In this document: positions 33,347 to 41,970 of the stretch, in pieces | Layout of the letters: each line of letters starts with the position of its first letter | Numbering within the stretch: position 1 is the stretch's first letter | DNA from: Comamonadaceae bacterium UBA2334 | GTDB taxonomy: Bacteria; Pseudomonadota; Gammaproteobacteria; Burkholderiales; Burkholderiaceae_C | Direction: 5' to 3' | Length of the DNA stretch: 63,779 bases | NCBI GenBank assembly: GCA_002344885.1 | Contig: DDUQ01000079.1 | Coordinates: forward strand, 1 to 63,779 | Notes under the pieces: model-generated | What the model saw: the letters and a program-made list of their open reading frames with translations, nothing else | Databases searched by the model: none | Told to the model about the DNA's origin: nothing | Program-made: the position numbers and the translations under genes

Positions 33347-36096
33347 CGGCGCAGTGGGTCATTGGCGCGTCGTTTGGCTATTTGTTGTTGTTGTTTGCCG
33401 TGGCCAGTTGGGCTGATCGGCGCGCTGAGCGGGGTCTGTCTGTCATCGCCAATGCGTGGGTGTACGCACTGTCATTGGGCGTGTATTGCACGGCTTGGAC
33501 GTACTTTGGCAGTGTGGGCCGAGCAGCTTCCGGCGGTGTGTGGTTTTTGCCCATCTACCTGGGCCCCACCCTGGCCATGGTGCTGGGTTGGGTGGTGTTG
33601 CGCAAGATGGTGCGCATTGCCAAAACCTACCGCATCACGTCCATTGCCGACTTTGTGGCCAGCCGCTACGGCAAGCACCCGCTGCTGGCCGGGCTAGTGG
33701 CGGTCATCACGCTGGTGGGCATCGTGCCCTACATCGCTCTGCAGCTGAAAGCGGTGGCGTCGGCGGTGGCCATCCTCACGCCGCCCGCTGCCGGTGCCGT
33801 GGCCCCGGTCTGGTGGGCCAGCAGCACGTTCTACATTGCGCTGGCGCTGGCCGGTTTCACCATGATGTTCGGTGCACGCCACCTCGACAGCACCGAGCGG
33901 CACGAAGGCATGGTGGCCGCCATTGCCTTCGAGTCGGTGGTGAAGCTGGTGGCTTTCCTGGCGGTGGGCCTGTTTGTGACGTTCGGTTTGTTTGCGGGTC
34001 CGCAAGATTTGTTTGCGCAGGCAAGGGCGGTGCCCGAACTGGCACGGCTGTTCAGGCTGGATGCGGCCGGGGCATTTCCCTATGCCCAATGGGCGGGTCT
34101 GACGCTGTTGGCCATGTTGTCAGTCATCCTGCTGCCGCGCCAGTTCCAGGTGATGGTGGTGGAAAACGTCAACGAAGACCACTTGCGCCGTGCTGCCTGG
34201 GTGTTTCCGTTGTACATGCTGCTGATCAACTTGTTTGTGTTGCCCATTGCCATCGGTGGGTTGTTGCTGCTGGGTGGGCAGGGCGCTCACCCCGATTCTT
34301 TTGTGCTTACGCTCCCTTTGAGCCAGGGACAAAATGTTTTGGCATTGTTGGTGTTCATCGGTGGCTTGTCGGCGGCCACGGGCATGGTCATTGTCGAGTC
34401 CATTGCCGTGTCCACGATGGTGTGCAACGACCTGGTCATGCCCCTGTTGCTGCGCAGCCAGCGGTTTGCCCAGCGTGCCCGCCGCGACCTGACCGGGCTG
34501 CTGCTGGGCATCCGGCGTGGGGCCATATTGCTGGTGCTGTTGCTGGGGTACCTGTATTTCGAACTGGCAGGCGAGGCCTATGCGCTGGTCAGCATCGGGT
34601 TGATCAGCTTTGCGGCAGTGGCGCAGTTTGCGCCGGCATTGTTCGGTGGCATGTACTGGCGCGGTGGCACCGCTGCGGGCGCACTGGCGGGCTTGGCGGT
34701 GGGGTTTGCCTGCTGGCTGTACACCTTGCTGCTGCCTTCGCTGGCCAAGTCGGGCTGGGTGGATGCCTCGTTCTTGCAGCATGGGCCTTGGGGCCTGACG
34801 CTGCTGCGGCCCGAGCAGTTGCTGGGACTGAGCGGGCTGGACAACCTGACGCATTCACTGTTCTGGAGCCTGTTCCTGAACATCGGTGCCTATGTGGCTG
34901 TGTCGCTGTGGCGGGCACCGCAGGCGCGCGAGGCCAGTCAGGCGCTGTTGTTTGTCGACGTGTTCCAGCGGACTGACACGGTGCGCCCAGTCTTCTGGCG
35001 GGGTACCGCCAGCTTGGCCGACTTGCTGTCGCTGTGCGAGCGCTTCCTGGGCGAGGAGCGCGCCCAGGACCTGTTCGACGACTATGCCCGCCAGCACGGC
35101 GTGCCTGACCGAGTACACCTGAAGGCCGACGCTCACCTCGTGCAGTTTGCCGAAACCCTGCTGGCCGGTGCCATTGGCAGTGCTTCGGCCCGGGTGATGG
35201 TGGCTTCGGTGGCCAAGGAAGAGTCGCTGACGGTCGATGATGTGATGCAGATTCTGCAAGAGGCATCGGCCATCAAGGCGCACTCCATCGAACTGGAAGA
35301 AAAGTCGCGTTCGCTGGAGTTGGCCACGGCCGAGCTGCAGCGCGCCAATGCCCAGCTCAAAAGCCTGGACGCCCTCAAGGACGACTTCATGTCGTCGGTG
35401 ACGCACGAGCTGCGCACCCCGCTCACGTCCATTCGCGCCATGGCTGAGATGCTGCGCGAGGACCCCAAGATTGATCTGGGCACGCGGGTGCAGTTCATCG
35501 ACATCATCGTGGGCGAAACCGAGCGGCTGTCGCGTTTGGTGAACCAGGTGCTTGACATGGCCAAAATCGAGTCTGGCCATGCCGATTGGCGCAACACGCC
35601 GGTCAACCTGGCGGACCTGGTACGCCATGCCCTGCAGTCCACCGCCAGCCTGTTTGCGCAGAAGCACATCAGCGTGACGGCGTCGCTGCCCGCCGATGTG
35701 CCGGTGCTGATGGCTGATGACGACCGGCTGACGCAGGTGTTGGTCAACCTGCTGTCCAATGCCGCCAAGTTCACACCCGCTGACAGCGGGCAGGTGCATG
35801 TGTCGCTGGCGCATTTGCCAGGGTGCTTGCAAGTGAGTGTGTGCGACAGCGGTGCGGGTGTGCCCGAGGCGCAGCGTGCCCTGATTTTTGAAAAATTCCG
35901 CCAGGGTGGCGAGAGCACCCACCGGCCCCAGGGCACGGGGTTGGGGCTGCCCATCAGCCGTCAGATTGTCGAGCACTACCACGGGCGCATGTGGGTGGCA
36001 GACAGCCCGCTGGGTGGGTCGTGCTTTGTGTTTGAACTGCCGCTCGCGGCGACCGCCCTTGAAGTGGAAGGTGGCGACCACTCGCCCTTGCCATGA
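33343..36096 (+). CDS. Sensor histidine kinase with an SSS transporter-like sensor domain (CbrA type)
   Basis: This 917-residue protein begins with about 13 membrane helices of the sodium/solute symporter fold (residues 1-530), as in CbrA of Pseudomonas, followed by a cytoplasmic linker and coiled coil (about 630-680). A HisKA domain has phospho-acceptor His688 in VTHELRTPL. The HATPase has the N-box LVNLLSNAAKF, the G1 box DSGAGVP, an F-box EKFRQGG and GTGLGL. It probably senses transport or binding of a solute and phosphorylates the response regulator encoded 55 bases downstream. Start is fixed by the ATGA overlap with the small upstream gene. Confidence 0.9.
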   Translation: MTAQWVIGASFGYLLLLFAVASWADRRAERGLSVIANAWVYALSLGVYCTAWTYFGSVGRAASGGVWFLPIYLGPTLAMVLGWVVLRKMVRIAKTYRITSIADFVASRYGKHPLLAGLVAVITLVGIVPYIALQLKAVASAVAILTPPAAGAVAPVWWASSTFYIALALAGFTMMFGARHLDSTERHEGMVAAIAFESVVKLVAFLAVGLFVTFGLFAGPQDLFAQARAVPELARLFRLDAAGAFPYAQWAGLTLLAMLSVILLPRQFQVMVVENVNEDHLRRAAWVFPLYMLLINLFVLPIAIGGLLLLGGQGAHPDSFVLTLPLSQGQNVLALLVFIGGLSAATGMVIVESIAVSTMVCNDLVMPLLLRSQRFAQRARRDLTGLLLGIRRGAILLVLLLGYLYFELAGEAYALVSIGLISFAAVAQFAPALFGGMYWRGGTAAGALAGLAVGFACWLYTLLLPSLAKSGWVDASFLQHGPWGLTLLRPEQLLGLSGLDNLTHSLFWSLFLNIGAYVAVSLWRAPQAREASQALLFVDVFQRTDTVRPVFWRGTASLADLLSLCERFLGEERAQDLFDDYARQHGVPDRVHLKADAHLVQFAETLLAGAIGSASARVMVASVAKEESLTVDDVMQILQEASAIKAHSIELEEKSRSLELATAELQRANAQLKSLDALKDDFMSSVTHELRTPLTSIRAMAEMLREDPKIDLGTRVQFIDIIVGETERLSRLVNQVLDMAKIESGHADWRNTPVNLADLVRHALQSTASLFAQKHISVTASLPADVPVLMADDDRLTQVLVNLLSNAAKFTPADSGQVHVSLAHLPGCLQVSVCDSGAGVPEAQRALIFEKFRQGGESTHRPQGTGLGLPISRQIVEHYHGRMWVADSPLGGSCFVFELPLAATALEVEGGDHSPLP

Positions 36097-36151
36097 CCCC
36101 ATTCGCCGGCAAATTAACCGGCTCAATCATTGAAAACGAGAGGAGAACAAC

Positions 36152-36526
36152 ATGACCCAAACCATCCTGATTGCAGACGACGAGCCCAACATCGTCATTT
36201 CGCTGGAGTACCTGATGAAGCGCGAGGGCTACCAGGTGCAGGTGGCCCGCGACGGGCAGGAAGCACTGGATGCCGTAGCCGCGAAGGTGCCCGACCTGAT
36301 GCTGCTGGACGTGATGATGCCGCGCAAGACGGGTTTCGAGGTCTGCCAGGAGTTGCGTGCCCGGCCCGACTGTCAGCAGTTGCCCATCGTGATGCTCACC
36401 GCCAAAGGGCGCGACACCGATGTGGCCAAGGGCCAGGCCATGGGGGCCACCGCCTACATGACCAAGCCGTTTTCTACACGCGAGCTGGTGGAAAAGGTGC
36501 GGCAGTTGTTGGGCGGTGCGTCATGA
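36152..36526 (+). CDS. Single-domain response regulator
   Basis: The 124-residue protein is only a receiver domain: acidic pocket DDE (9-11), phospho-acceptor Asp53 in LLDVMMP, Thr in VMLTAKG and Lys in MTKPFS. No output domain follows, so it must act through protein contacts, plausibly with the membrane pseudokinase-exonuclease whose gene overlaps its stop (ATGA). AGGAG precedes ATG 36152. True CbrB proteins are NtrC-like activators, so this pathway differs from CbrAB. Confidence 0.93.
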   Translation: MTQTILIADDEPNIVISLEYLMKREGYQVQVARDGQEALDAVAAKVPDLMLLDVMMPRKTGFEVCQELRARPDCQQLPIVMLTAKGRDTDVAKGQAMGATAYMTKPFSTRELVEKVRQLLGGAS

Positions 36527-38730
36527 GGCGCATCGACAAACGTGTGGTGCTGGCGGGTGCTGTTGCCGGTGGGGTGCTGCTGGCATGGGGCGGTCTGTCG
36601 CTGGCGTGGATGTTGAGCACGGTGCAGCCTGACGTGCGCGAGCAGGTGCTGGCGGCGCTGATGCCCAGCTCCGCCCTGGCGGTGCTGACCCTGTTGCCGT
36701 TTGCCGCGCTGGCGGGCTGGGTGGCGCAGCAGGTGCTGGCGCGTTACGTGCAACCACTGGTCAAGCTGGCCGATGCCGCACGGGTGGCAGTGACCACCGA
36801 TGTGGTCAAGCCCCTGCCACCTGCCCCAGGGGCCGAGTTGCAGGCGCTGACTGCGGCCGTGCAGGGCGTGATTGACCAGCGCGAGGCCCTGAAGGCTGAC
36901 GTGGCCAGCCAGGTGGCGCTGGCCAGTGCGCGCATCGAACAGGAACGCAACCGGTTGGCTGCGCTGATGTCCGAGCTGACACAGAGTGTGGTGGTGTGCA
37001 ACCTGGACGGGCGCATCCTGCTGTACAACAACCGGGCGCGCATGCAGTTCCGCGCGCTGTCGGCGGCACCCACGCTGGCCGACGGGGCCGAGCTGATCGG
37101 CATTGGCCGGTCCATTTACGCGGCATTTGACAAACGGCTGGTGACGCACGCGCTGGAGAACATCCAGCAGCGCATGCAAAAGGGCGTGGCCCAGCCCACC
37201 ACCCAGTTCGTGACGACCACCCGCGCAGGGCAGTTGCTGCGTGTGCAGATGGCGCCGGTGCGTGGCCAGGCCGAGGGTGCGGCCACTGCCACTGATGCTG
37301 CGAGTGGTGAGGGCCAGACGGCGCTGGCCATCAGCGGGTTTGTGCTGATGCTGGAGAACATCACCCGTGCGTTCGAGGACGAGTCCACACAGGACACGCT
37401 GATTCACCAGATGACCGAACGCAGCCGAGCCTCGCTGGCCAACATGCGGGCGGCCATCGAAATGCTGGAGTTCCCTGACCTGGATGCGCCGATGCGCGAG
37501 CGCTTCCAGGGCGTGATCCGCGACGAGGTCGCGGCCATGGGGCAGCGCATCACCGACCTGGCACAGCAGTCCAGCGCGGGCATCAAGACGCGCTGGCCGC
37601 TGGAAGAGATGCTGGGCCTCGACTTGCTGGCCGCAGCGCAGCGGCGCATGGAGCCGGTGGTGCGGGTGCAGTTGGAGAGCGCCGAAATCGACGACCGGGT
37701 GTGGTTGAAGGTGGACAGCTTTTCCATGCTGCAGGTGCTGGCCTACCTGAGCGAGCGTCTGGTGGAGGAGTTCGAAGTCAAGTTTGTGAAGTTGCGGTTG
37801 GGCGAAAAAGGCGGCGGAAAGGCACAGCTCGACTTGGTGTGGACCGGCCAGGCCATGAGCACCGAAACCGTGATGACCTGGGAGATGGACCCCATGCGTG
37901 CGGGCGGCGAGGCCACGCCTCTGACGGTGCGCGATGTGGTGGCGCGCCACGGTGGCGAAATGTGGTTCGAGCGCGACCGCCAGCGCCACCAGGCCTTCTT
38001 CAGGTTCCTGCTGCCCATGGCCGAAGTGCGCGAGCAACTGGAGGCGGCTGCGTTCGTGCGCAGTGACAGCCGACCCGAGTACTACGACTTCGACCTGTTC
38101 CACATCAGCCCCGCTGACCAGCACCTGGACGACCGCCGCCTGGTCGACCTGACGTTCACCGTGTTCGACACCGAAACCACGGGGCTCAACCCTTCGCAGG
38201 GGGATGAAATCATCCAGATCGGGGCCACCCGCATCGTCAACAACCGCCTGCTGAAGCAGGAATGTTTTGACCAGTTGGTGGACCCGAGGCGGCCCATTCC
38301 GGCGCACACCATCCCCATCCACGGCATCACGCCCGAGATGGTGGCGGGCAAGCCCCACATTGGCGAGGTGTTGCCAGCGTTCCACGCCTTTGCGAACGAC
38401 ACCGTGCTGGTGGCCCACAACGCCGCGTTCGACATGAAGTTCCTGGCGCTGAAAGAAACCAGCACCGGCTTGCGGTTTGACCATCCGGTGCTGGACACGC
38501 TGCTGCTGTCAGCTGTGGTGCACCCCGGACAGGAATCGCACCGGTTGGAGGCCATTGCCGAGCGTTTCAACATCACCGTCATGGGCCGCCACACCGCCAT
38601 GGGTGATGCGCTGGTGACGGCCGAGGTGTTCTTGCGCTTGGTGCCGCTGCTGGCGGACATGGGCATCCACACCCTGCGCGAGGCGCGCGAAGCGGCGCAG
38701 AAAACCTATTATGCGCGGCTGAAGTACTGA
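36523..38730 (+). CDS. Membrane pseudo-histidine-kinase fused to a DEDDh 3'-5' exonuclease
   Basis: This 735-residue protein has two N-terminal helices (about 9-31 and 46-67), a coiled coil, a PAS-like region (SVVVCNLDGRILLYNNRARMQ) and a helical dimer region (RASLANMRAAIEMLEF) that resembles a HisKA but lacks the His. A degenerate HATPase-like part follows (VVARHGGEMWF, no N-box Asn). Residues about 540-725 form a DnaQ-like exonuclease: Asp549 and Glu551 in FDTETTG, Asp637 in NAAFDMKFL, His690 and Asp695 in RHTAMGDAL, a complete DEDDh set. The nuclease is thus tethered to the inner membrane beside a signalling cassette. The start overlaps the response regulator stop. Confidence 0.88.
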   Translation: MRRIDKRVVLAGAVAGGVLLAWGGLSLAWMLSTVQPDVREQVLAALMPSSALAVLTLLPFAALAGWVAQQVLARYVQPLVKLADAARVAVTTDVVKPLPPAPGAELQALTAAVQGVIDQREALKADVASQVALASARIEQERNRLAALMSELTQSVVVCNLDGRILLYNNRARMQFRALSAAPTLADGAELIGIGRSIYAAFDKRLVTHALENIQQRMQKGVAQPTTQFVTTTRAGQLLRVQMAPVRGQAEGAATATDAASGEGQTALAISGFVLMLENITRAFEDESTQDTLIHQMTERSRASLANMRAAIEMLEFPDLDAPMRERFQGVIRDEVAAMGQRITDLAQQSSAGIKTRWPLEEMLGLDLLAAAQRRMEPVVRVQLESAEIDDRVWLKVDSFSMLQVLAYLSERLVEEFEVKFVKLRLGEKGGGKAQLDLVWTGQAMSTETVMTWEMDPMRAGGEATPLTVRDVVARHGGEMWFERDRQRHQAFFRFLLPMAEVREQLEAAAFVRSDSRPEYYDFDLFHISPADQHLDDRRLVDLTFTVFDTETTGLNPSQGDEIIQIGATRIVNNRLLKQECFDQLVDPRRPIPAHTIPIHGITPEMVAGKPHIGEVLPAFHAFANDTVLVAHNAAFDMKFLALKETSTGLRFDHPVLDTLLLSAVVHPGQESHRLEAIAERFNITVMGRHTAMGDALVTAEVFLRLVPLLADMGIHTLREAREAAQKTYYARLKY

Positions 38731-38736
38731 GGCATT

Positions 38737-38769
38737 GAACCGGCCCCACCCGCTTGTCTGGGCCGGTTC
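38737..38769. terminator. Hairpin after the exonuclease gene
   Basis: A perfect 10-bp stem GAACCGGCCC/GGGCCGGTTC with a 13-base loop begins 6 bases after the stop codon. No T run follows, so it may be a weak terminator or a 3'-end stabilising structure. Confidence 0.6.
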
Positions 38770-38829
38770 ACGCGCACCCGTCGGGCAGGTGTGCCATTCG
38801 GGTGTGGGCGTTGCGCTGGCAGGTTGATA

Positions 38830-38874
38830 GCTAAAAATGGCTCTGCCGCTTGTATGATGGAACTTGTTTGCTAT
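38830..38874 (-). repeat. AT-rich interspersed repeat, copy 4
   Basis: On the minus strand: ATAGCAA, 13 bases, TACAA-G-CG, GCAGAGCCA, TTTT. It is placed head to head with copy 5 so that their AGCAA ends form the inverted repeat TTGCTAT/ATAGCAA. The pair fills most of the gap between the exonuclease and DUF294 genes. Confidence 0.65.
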
Positions 38875-38886
38875 AAATATAAATTC

Positions 38887-38928
38887 ATAGCAAATAAGTT
38901 ATGCATATCAAGCGCTGGGGTTCAAAAA
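38887..38928 (+). repeat. AT-rich interspersed repeat, copy 5
   Basis: ATAGCAA, 13 bases, ATCAA-G-CG, CTGGGGTTC, AAAA: the best match to the consensus in intergenic DNA. It ends 3 bases before the DUF294 stop codon. Confidence 0.75.
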
Positions 38929-38931
38929 GCT

Positions 38932-40818
38932 TTACATCCGACCGCCATAGCGTTGCGACAGCACGCTTTGCAGGCCTTTGACCACGTGGAAGGCATCCTT
39001 CAGGTGGGCGCGCTCGAAGTTGGAAAGCTCGTCCAGCGACAAGTGGTTGTCGGGTGACTGGCCGGAGGCAGTCTGGCGGGCCTGATGGGCAATGCGCAGG
39101 CTGCCGATGAATTCGAGCGCATCGCGCAGGTCGCGGGCCCGCTCGGCGCTGATTTCGTTGCTGTGGGCAGCGTGGGTCAGGCGCTCGTCGGTGTTGGCAG
39201 CAGCATGTCCGCCAGCCAGCGCGTACACCCGGGCGAGGTCGATGATGGGCACCGTGCCGCTGTGCTTGAGGTCGATGGTCTTGGGGTGGTCCCCGCCCTT
39301 GCTGACCGTGATGTTGCCGAACATGCCCAGCGGTGGGTAGTGCTTCAGCGCGTTGCCCACCATGTGCGCCAGGAACAGGCTGTTGCCTTGGGTTTTGGAC
39401 AGGATGCTGGCCCGCAGGTCGTCCAGCAGGGCGGTTGCGCCGTGGATGGCCCGCAGGTCGAAAAACACGCAACTCAGCATCAGGGCCTTGGGGTCGGGGG
39501 TGTTGATCCAGCGGTCAAAGTACTGGATCCACTTGGCCTTGGGCTGACGCCAGGTGTCGGTCATGGCCATCATCTCGCCGGGGCAATGGATGTAGCCGCA
39601 GGCGTCCAAGCCGTCGCACACCCATTTGGCCAGCTGGCTGAAGTACTCACCGTGTTGCGCGGGATCGAAGTCGTCGCTCAGGATCATGCAGTTGTCCTGG
39701 TCCGACTTGGCTGTCTGTTCGCTGCGCGCCTGCGAGCCGGCTGCCACCCACAAATAGTCCACCGGTGCAGGGCCCAGTTGAGCTTCGCCCAGTTGCAGCA
39801 GGCGCACCGTCACCGCATCGGTGATGGCGGTCACGATGTGGCCCGTACTGAGTGCGCTTGCACCTGCCGCAGCCAGGTTCTGCTGCAACTGCTTGACTTT
39901 GGCGGCCGAGGCCACCAGACCGTCTACCGTCGTTTGCTTGTAGACCTCGCCCGCCAGGTACACGGCCGATGTGCTGTGCCGCTCGGTCATGTCTGTGGCG
40001 GTGACCATGCCCAGCACGCGGGTGCCGTCCAGCACGGGCACATGGTGGATGTTGTGCCGGGCCATGAGCAGCATGGCGTCGAACGCGGGTTTGGCAGCGT
40101 CCACCGTGAACGGTGCCAGCGTGGCAATCTGGTGCACTGGCTGCTGGATGTCCAGCCCGTTGGCCACCACGCGGTTGCGCAGGTCGCGGTCAGTGACCAC
40201 GCCAAACAGGTGGTCCTGCTCGACCAGCAGGACTGACGATACGCCCTTGGCCTTCATGAGCTGAGCGGTCTGCTGGATGGTCGCCGAAGGCGGCAGGGTG
40301 ATGGGTTCTTTTTTGATCAGCGCGCGGATGGACGCGGTCATCAGGTTCAGGTTGTTGCCTGGCGTGCCGCTGGAGCCTGCGGGGGTTTGGCCTGACTGGC
40401 CGGGCGCAGGCGTGTCTGTGCGCGCGGTCCGGTGCCCCAGGAAGAATGCAATGGCTGGGTGGTCGTGGCGCAGCTGGTCGATGACGGCCGGTGTCCAGCG
40501 TGCCAGCAGCGCATCGGTGCGGGTGTTGGAACTCCAAGATGCGCCCTTTGCGCTTGCCCGCGTGCCGTAGCCGAACAGTTCGCCTGCACGCAGGGTGATG
40601 CGGATGTCGTGATCCGGGTCTTCCAGCTCCACTTCGCCACGCACCACCAGGTGCAGGTACAGGTGCTGCTGTTGGGGGGTGGCCACGGTTTGTCCGGCGG
40701 CCAGCGTGATGGGCTGCGCTTGCGCGGTAAGCCAGTCCAGCGCAGCTTCGTCCGCCAGTGACAGGGCGCGTTGCTGGTGGATGGCTTGGCGGAGCTGGCT
40801 GGCTTCGGTTGCGGTCAT
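38932..40818 (-). CDS. DUF294 protein: cNMP-like, CBS pair and nucleotidyltransferase domains
   Basis: The 628-residue cytoplasmic protein has an N-terminal cyclic-nucleotide-binding-like domain (about 20-125; the usual PRSA phosphate-binding core is not evident), a CBS pair (about 165-285) and a GlnD-like nucleotidyltransferase core with GSQARSEQ and SDQDN (about 355-380). A C-terminal substrate-binding helical domain follows. CBS pairs usually sense adenine nucleotides, so the protein may modify a partner according to energy state. It is convergent with the pseudokinase-exonuclease. Association of DUF294, a DnaQ-like exonuclease and an SSS symporter recurs in other Proteobacteria as I recall (for example P. 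aeruginosa PA3232-PA3235). An FNR-like box lies upstream. Confidence 0.88.
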   Translation of the reverse strand: MTATEASQLRQAIHQQRALSLADEAALDWLTAQAQPITLAAGQTVATPQQQHLYLHLVVRGEVELEDPDHDIRITLRAGELFGYGTRASAKGASWSSNTRTDALLARWTPAVIDQLRHDHPAIAFFLGHRTARTDTPAPGQSGQTPAGSSGTPGNNLNLMTASIRALIKKEPITLPPSATIQQTAQLMKAKGVSSVLLVEQDHLFGVVTDRDLRNRVVANGLDIQQPVHQIATLAPFTVDAAKPAFDAMLLMARHNIHHVPVLDGTRVLGMVTATDMTERHSTSAVYLAGEVYKQTTVDGLVASAAKVKQLQQNLAAAGASALSTGHIVTAITDAVTVRLLQLGEAQLGPAPVDYLWVAAGSQARSEQTAKSDQDNCMILSDDFDPAQHGEYFSQLAKWVCDGLDACGYIHCPGEMMAMTDTWRQPKAKWIQYFDRWINTPDPKALMLSCVFFDLRAIHGATALLDDLRASILSKTQGNSLFLAHMVGNALKHYPPLGMFGNITVSKGGDHPKTIDLKHSGTVPIIDLARVYALAGGHAAANTDERLTHAAHSNEISAERARDLRDALEFIGSLRIAHQARQTASGQSPDNHLSLDELSNFERAHLKDAFHVVKGLQSVLSQRYGGRM

Positions 40819-40894
40819 GGTGAGCGGCGTTCAGTTGAAAACCCGCCACCTTACTGCAAAGGCAGGCCTGATGGTGGGCCATCGCGCGGTTTTG

Positions 40895-40908
40895 TTGACG
40901 TGCATCAA
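40895..40908 (-). promoter_or_regulatory. FNR/ANR-like box upstream of the DUF294 gene
   Basis: TTGACGTGCATCAA matches the anaerobox TTGAT-N4-ATCAA with one mismatch. It lies 77-90 bases before the DUF294 start on the minus strand, just after the ppsR 3' end, a suitable place for a class of activator or repressor site. Low-oxygen control is inferred only. Confidence 0.5.
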
Positions 40909-40961
40909 ACCGGCTGCGTTGCTGCAGCAGCGTTCCCGTGGCTGTGTTGGGTGGGCCTTGT

Positions 40962-41783
40962 TCAGTACACCGGACGGTCGGGCCGGATTTCCTGCAGGAT
41001 GGTGGTGGAGATTTCCTCGATGGACTTCGTGGTGGTGGACAGCCAGCGGATGCCCTCACGGCGCATCATGGCCTCGGCATCGGCCACCTCCTGGCGGCAG
41101 TTCTCCAGCGAGGCGTAGCGGGAGTTGGGTCGGCGCTCGTTGCGGATTTCGCTCAGGCGCTCGGGCTGGATGGTGAGACCGAAAATTTTGCGTCGGTGCG
41201 GTGTCAGGGCCGGTGGCAACTTGCGGCGCTCAAAGTCTTCGGGAATGAGCGGGTAGTTGGACGCCTTGATGCCGTACTGCATGGCCAGGTACAGCGACGT
41301 GGGCGTTTTGCCGCTGCGGCTCACGCCCACCAAAATCACGTCTGACCCCGCCAGGTCTTTGTTGCTCTGGCCGTCGTCATGCGCCAGCGAGAAATTGATG
41401 GCCTCGATGCGTTCGTGATATTCGCGGCTTTTCGATGCGTCCGAAAACCGGCCCACCCGGTGGTTGGATTTGATGCCCAGTTCGGCTTCCAACGGTGCCA
41501 CGAAGGTGCCGAACATGTCCAGCATCATGCCCTGGCAGTTGGCCTTGATGACCTCCAGCACCTCCATGTTGACCAGCGTGGTGAACACGATGGGGCGCTT
41601 GCCCTCGCGCTGGGCAGTGTGGTTGATCTCGCGCACCGCGTTGTGGGCCTTGTCCACACTGTCGGTGAACGGCAGGCGCACCATGCGGTGGTGGGTTTCG
41701 AACTGGTTCAGGATGGCTTTGGCAAAGGTTTCGGCGGTGATGCCGGTGCCATCGGAAATGACGAACACGGTGCGGTTGGACAT
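40962..41783 (-). CDS. ppsR: PEP synthase regulatory kinase/pyrophosphorylase (DUF299)
   Basis: The 273-residue bifunctional enzyme inactivates PEP synthase by ADP-dependent phosphorylation and reactivates it by phosphate-dependent removal. It has the N-terminal VFVISDGTGITAETFA block and the P-loop GVSRSGKT (153-160) followed by PTSLYLA, as in the family. ATG 41783 gives the usual length. The target ppsA lies 2 kb away on the opposite strand, with a SulP gene between, so the usual ppsA-ppsR adjacency has been split. Confidence 0.95.
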   Translation of the reverse strand: MSNRTVFVISDGTGITAETFAKAILNQFETHHRMVRLPFTDSVDKAHNAVREINHTAQREGKRPIVFTTLVNMEVLEVIKANCQGMMLDMFGTFVAPLEAELGIKSNHRVGRFSDASKSREYHERIEAINFSLAHDDGQSNKDLAGSDVILVGVSRSGKTPTSLYLAMQYGIKASNYPLIPEDFERRKLPPALTPHRRKIFGLTIQPERLSEIRNERRPNSRYASLENCRQEVADAEAMMRREGIRWLSTTTKSIEEISTTILQEIRPDRPVY

Positions 41784-41970
41784 GGTGGGCTTCTGTTGGT
41801 GCAAACGGTGCAAGATGGTAACCCTGCGGCCAGACGCTGTGCGCCTTCAGCCTGATGTGTGGCTGACAAAGGGCATGCTTTATGCTGGTCGCTTTCCCTG
41901 ATTGCAGCGCGTGCTGAAACCCGGTGCAATTCACACAGGGGTAATGTGCCCGCTCAACGTGCTGTTTGAC

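Noticed and set aside
36152..36526. Annotation of the receiver as CbrB
   Set aside because: CbrB has AAA+ and DNA-binding domains; this protein is a lone receiver.
36454..38484. 676-codon open frame opposite the pseudokinase-exonuclease
   Set aside because: The sense frame has exonuclease catalytic residues and an overlap with the receiver gene; the antisense frame has nothing comparable.
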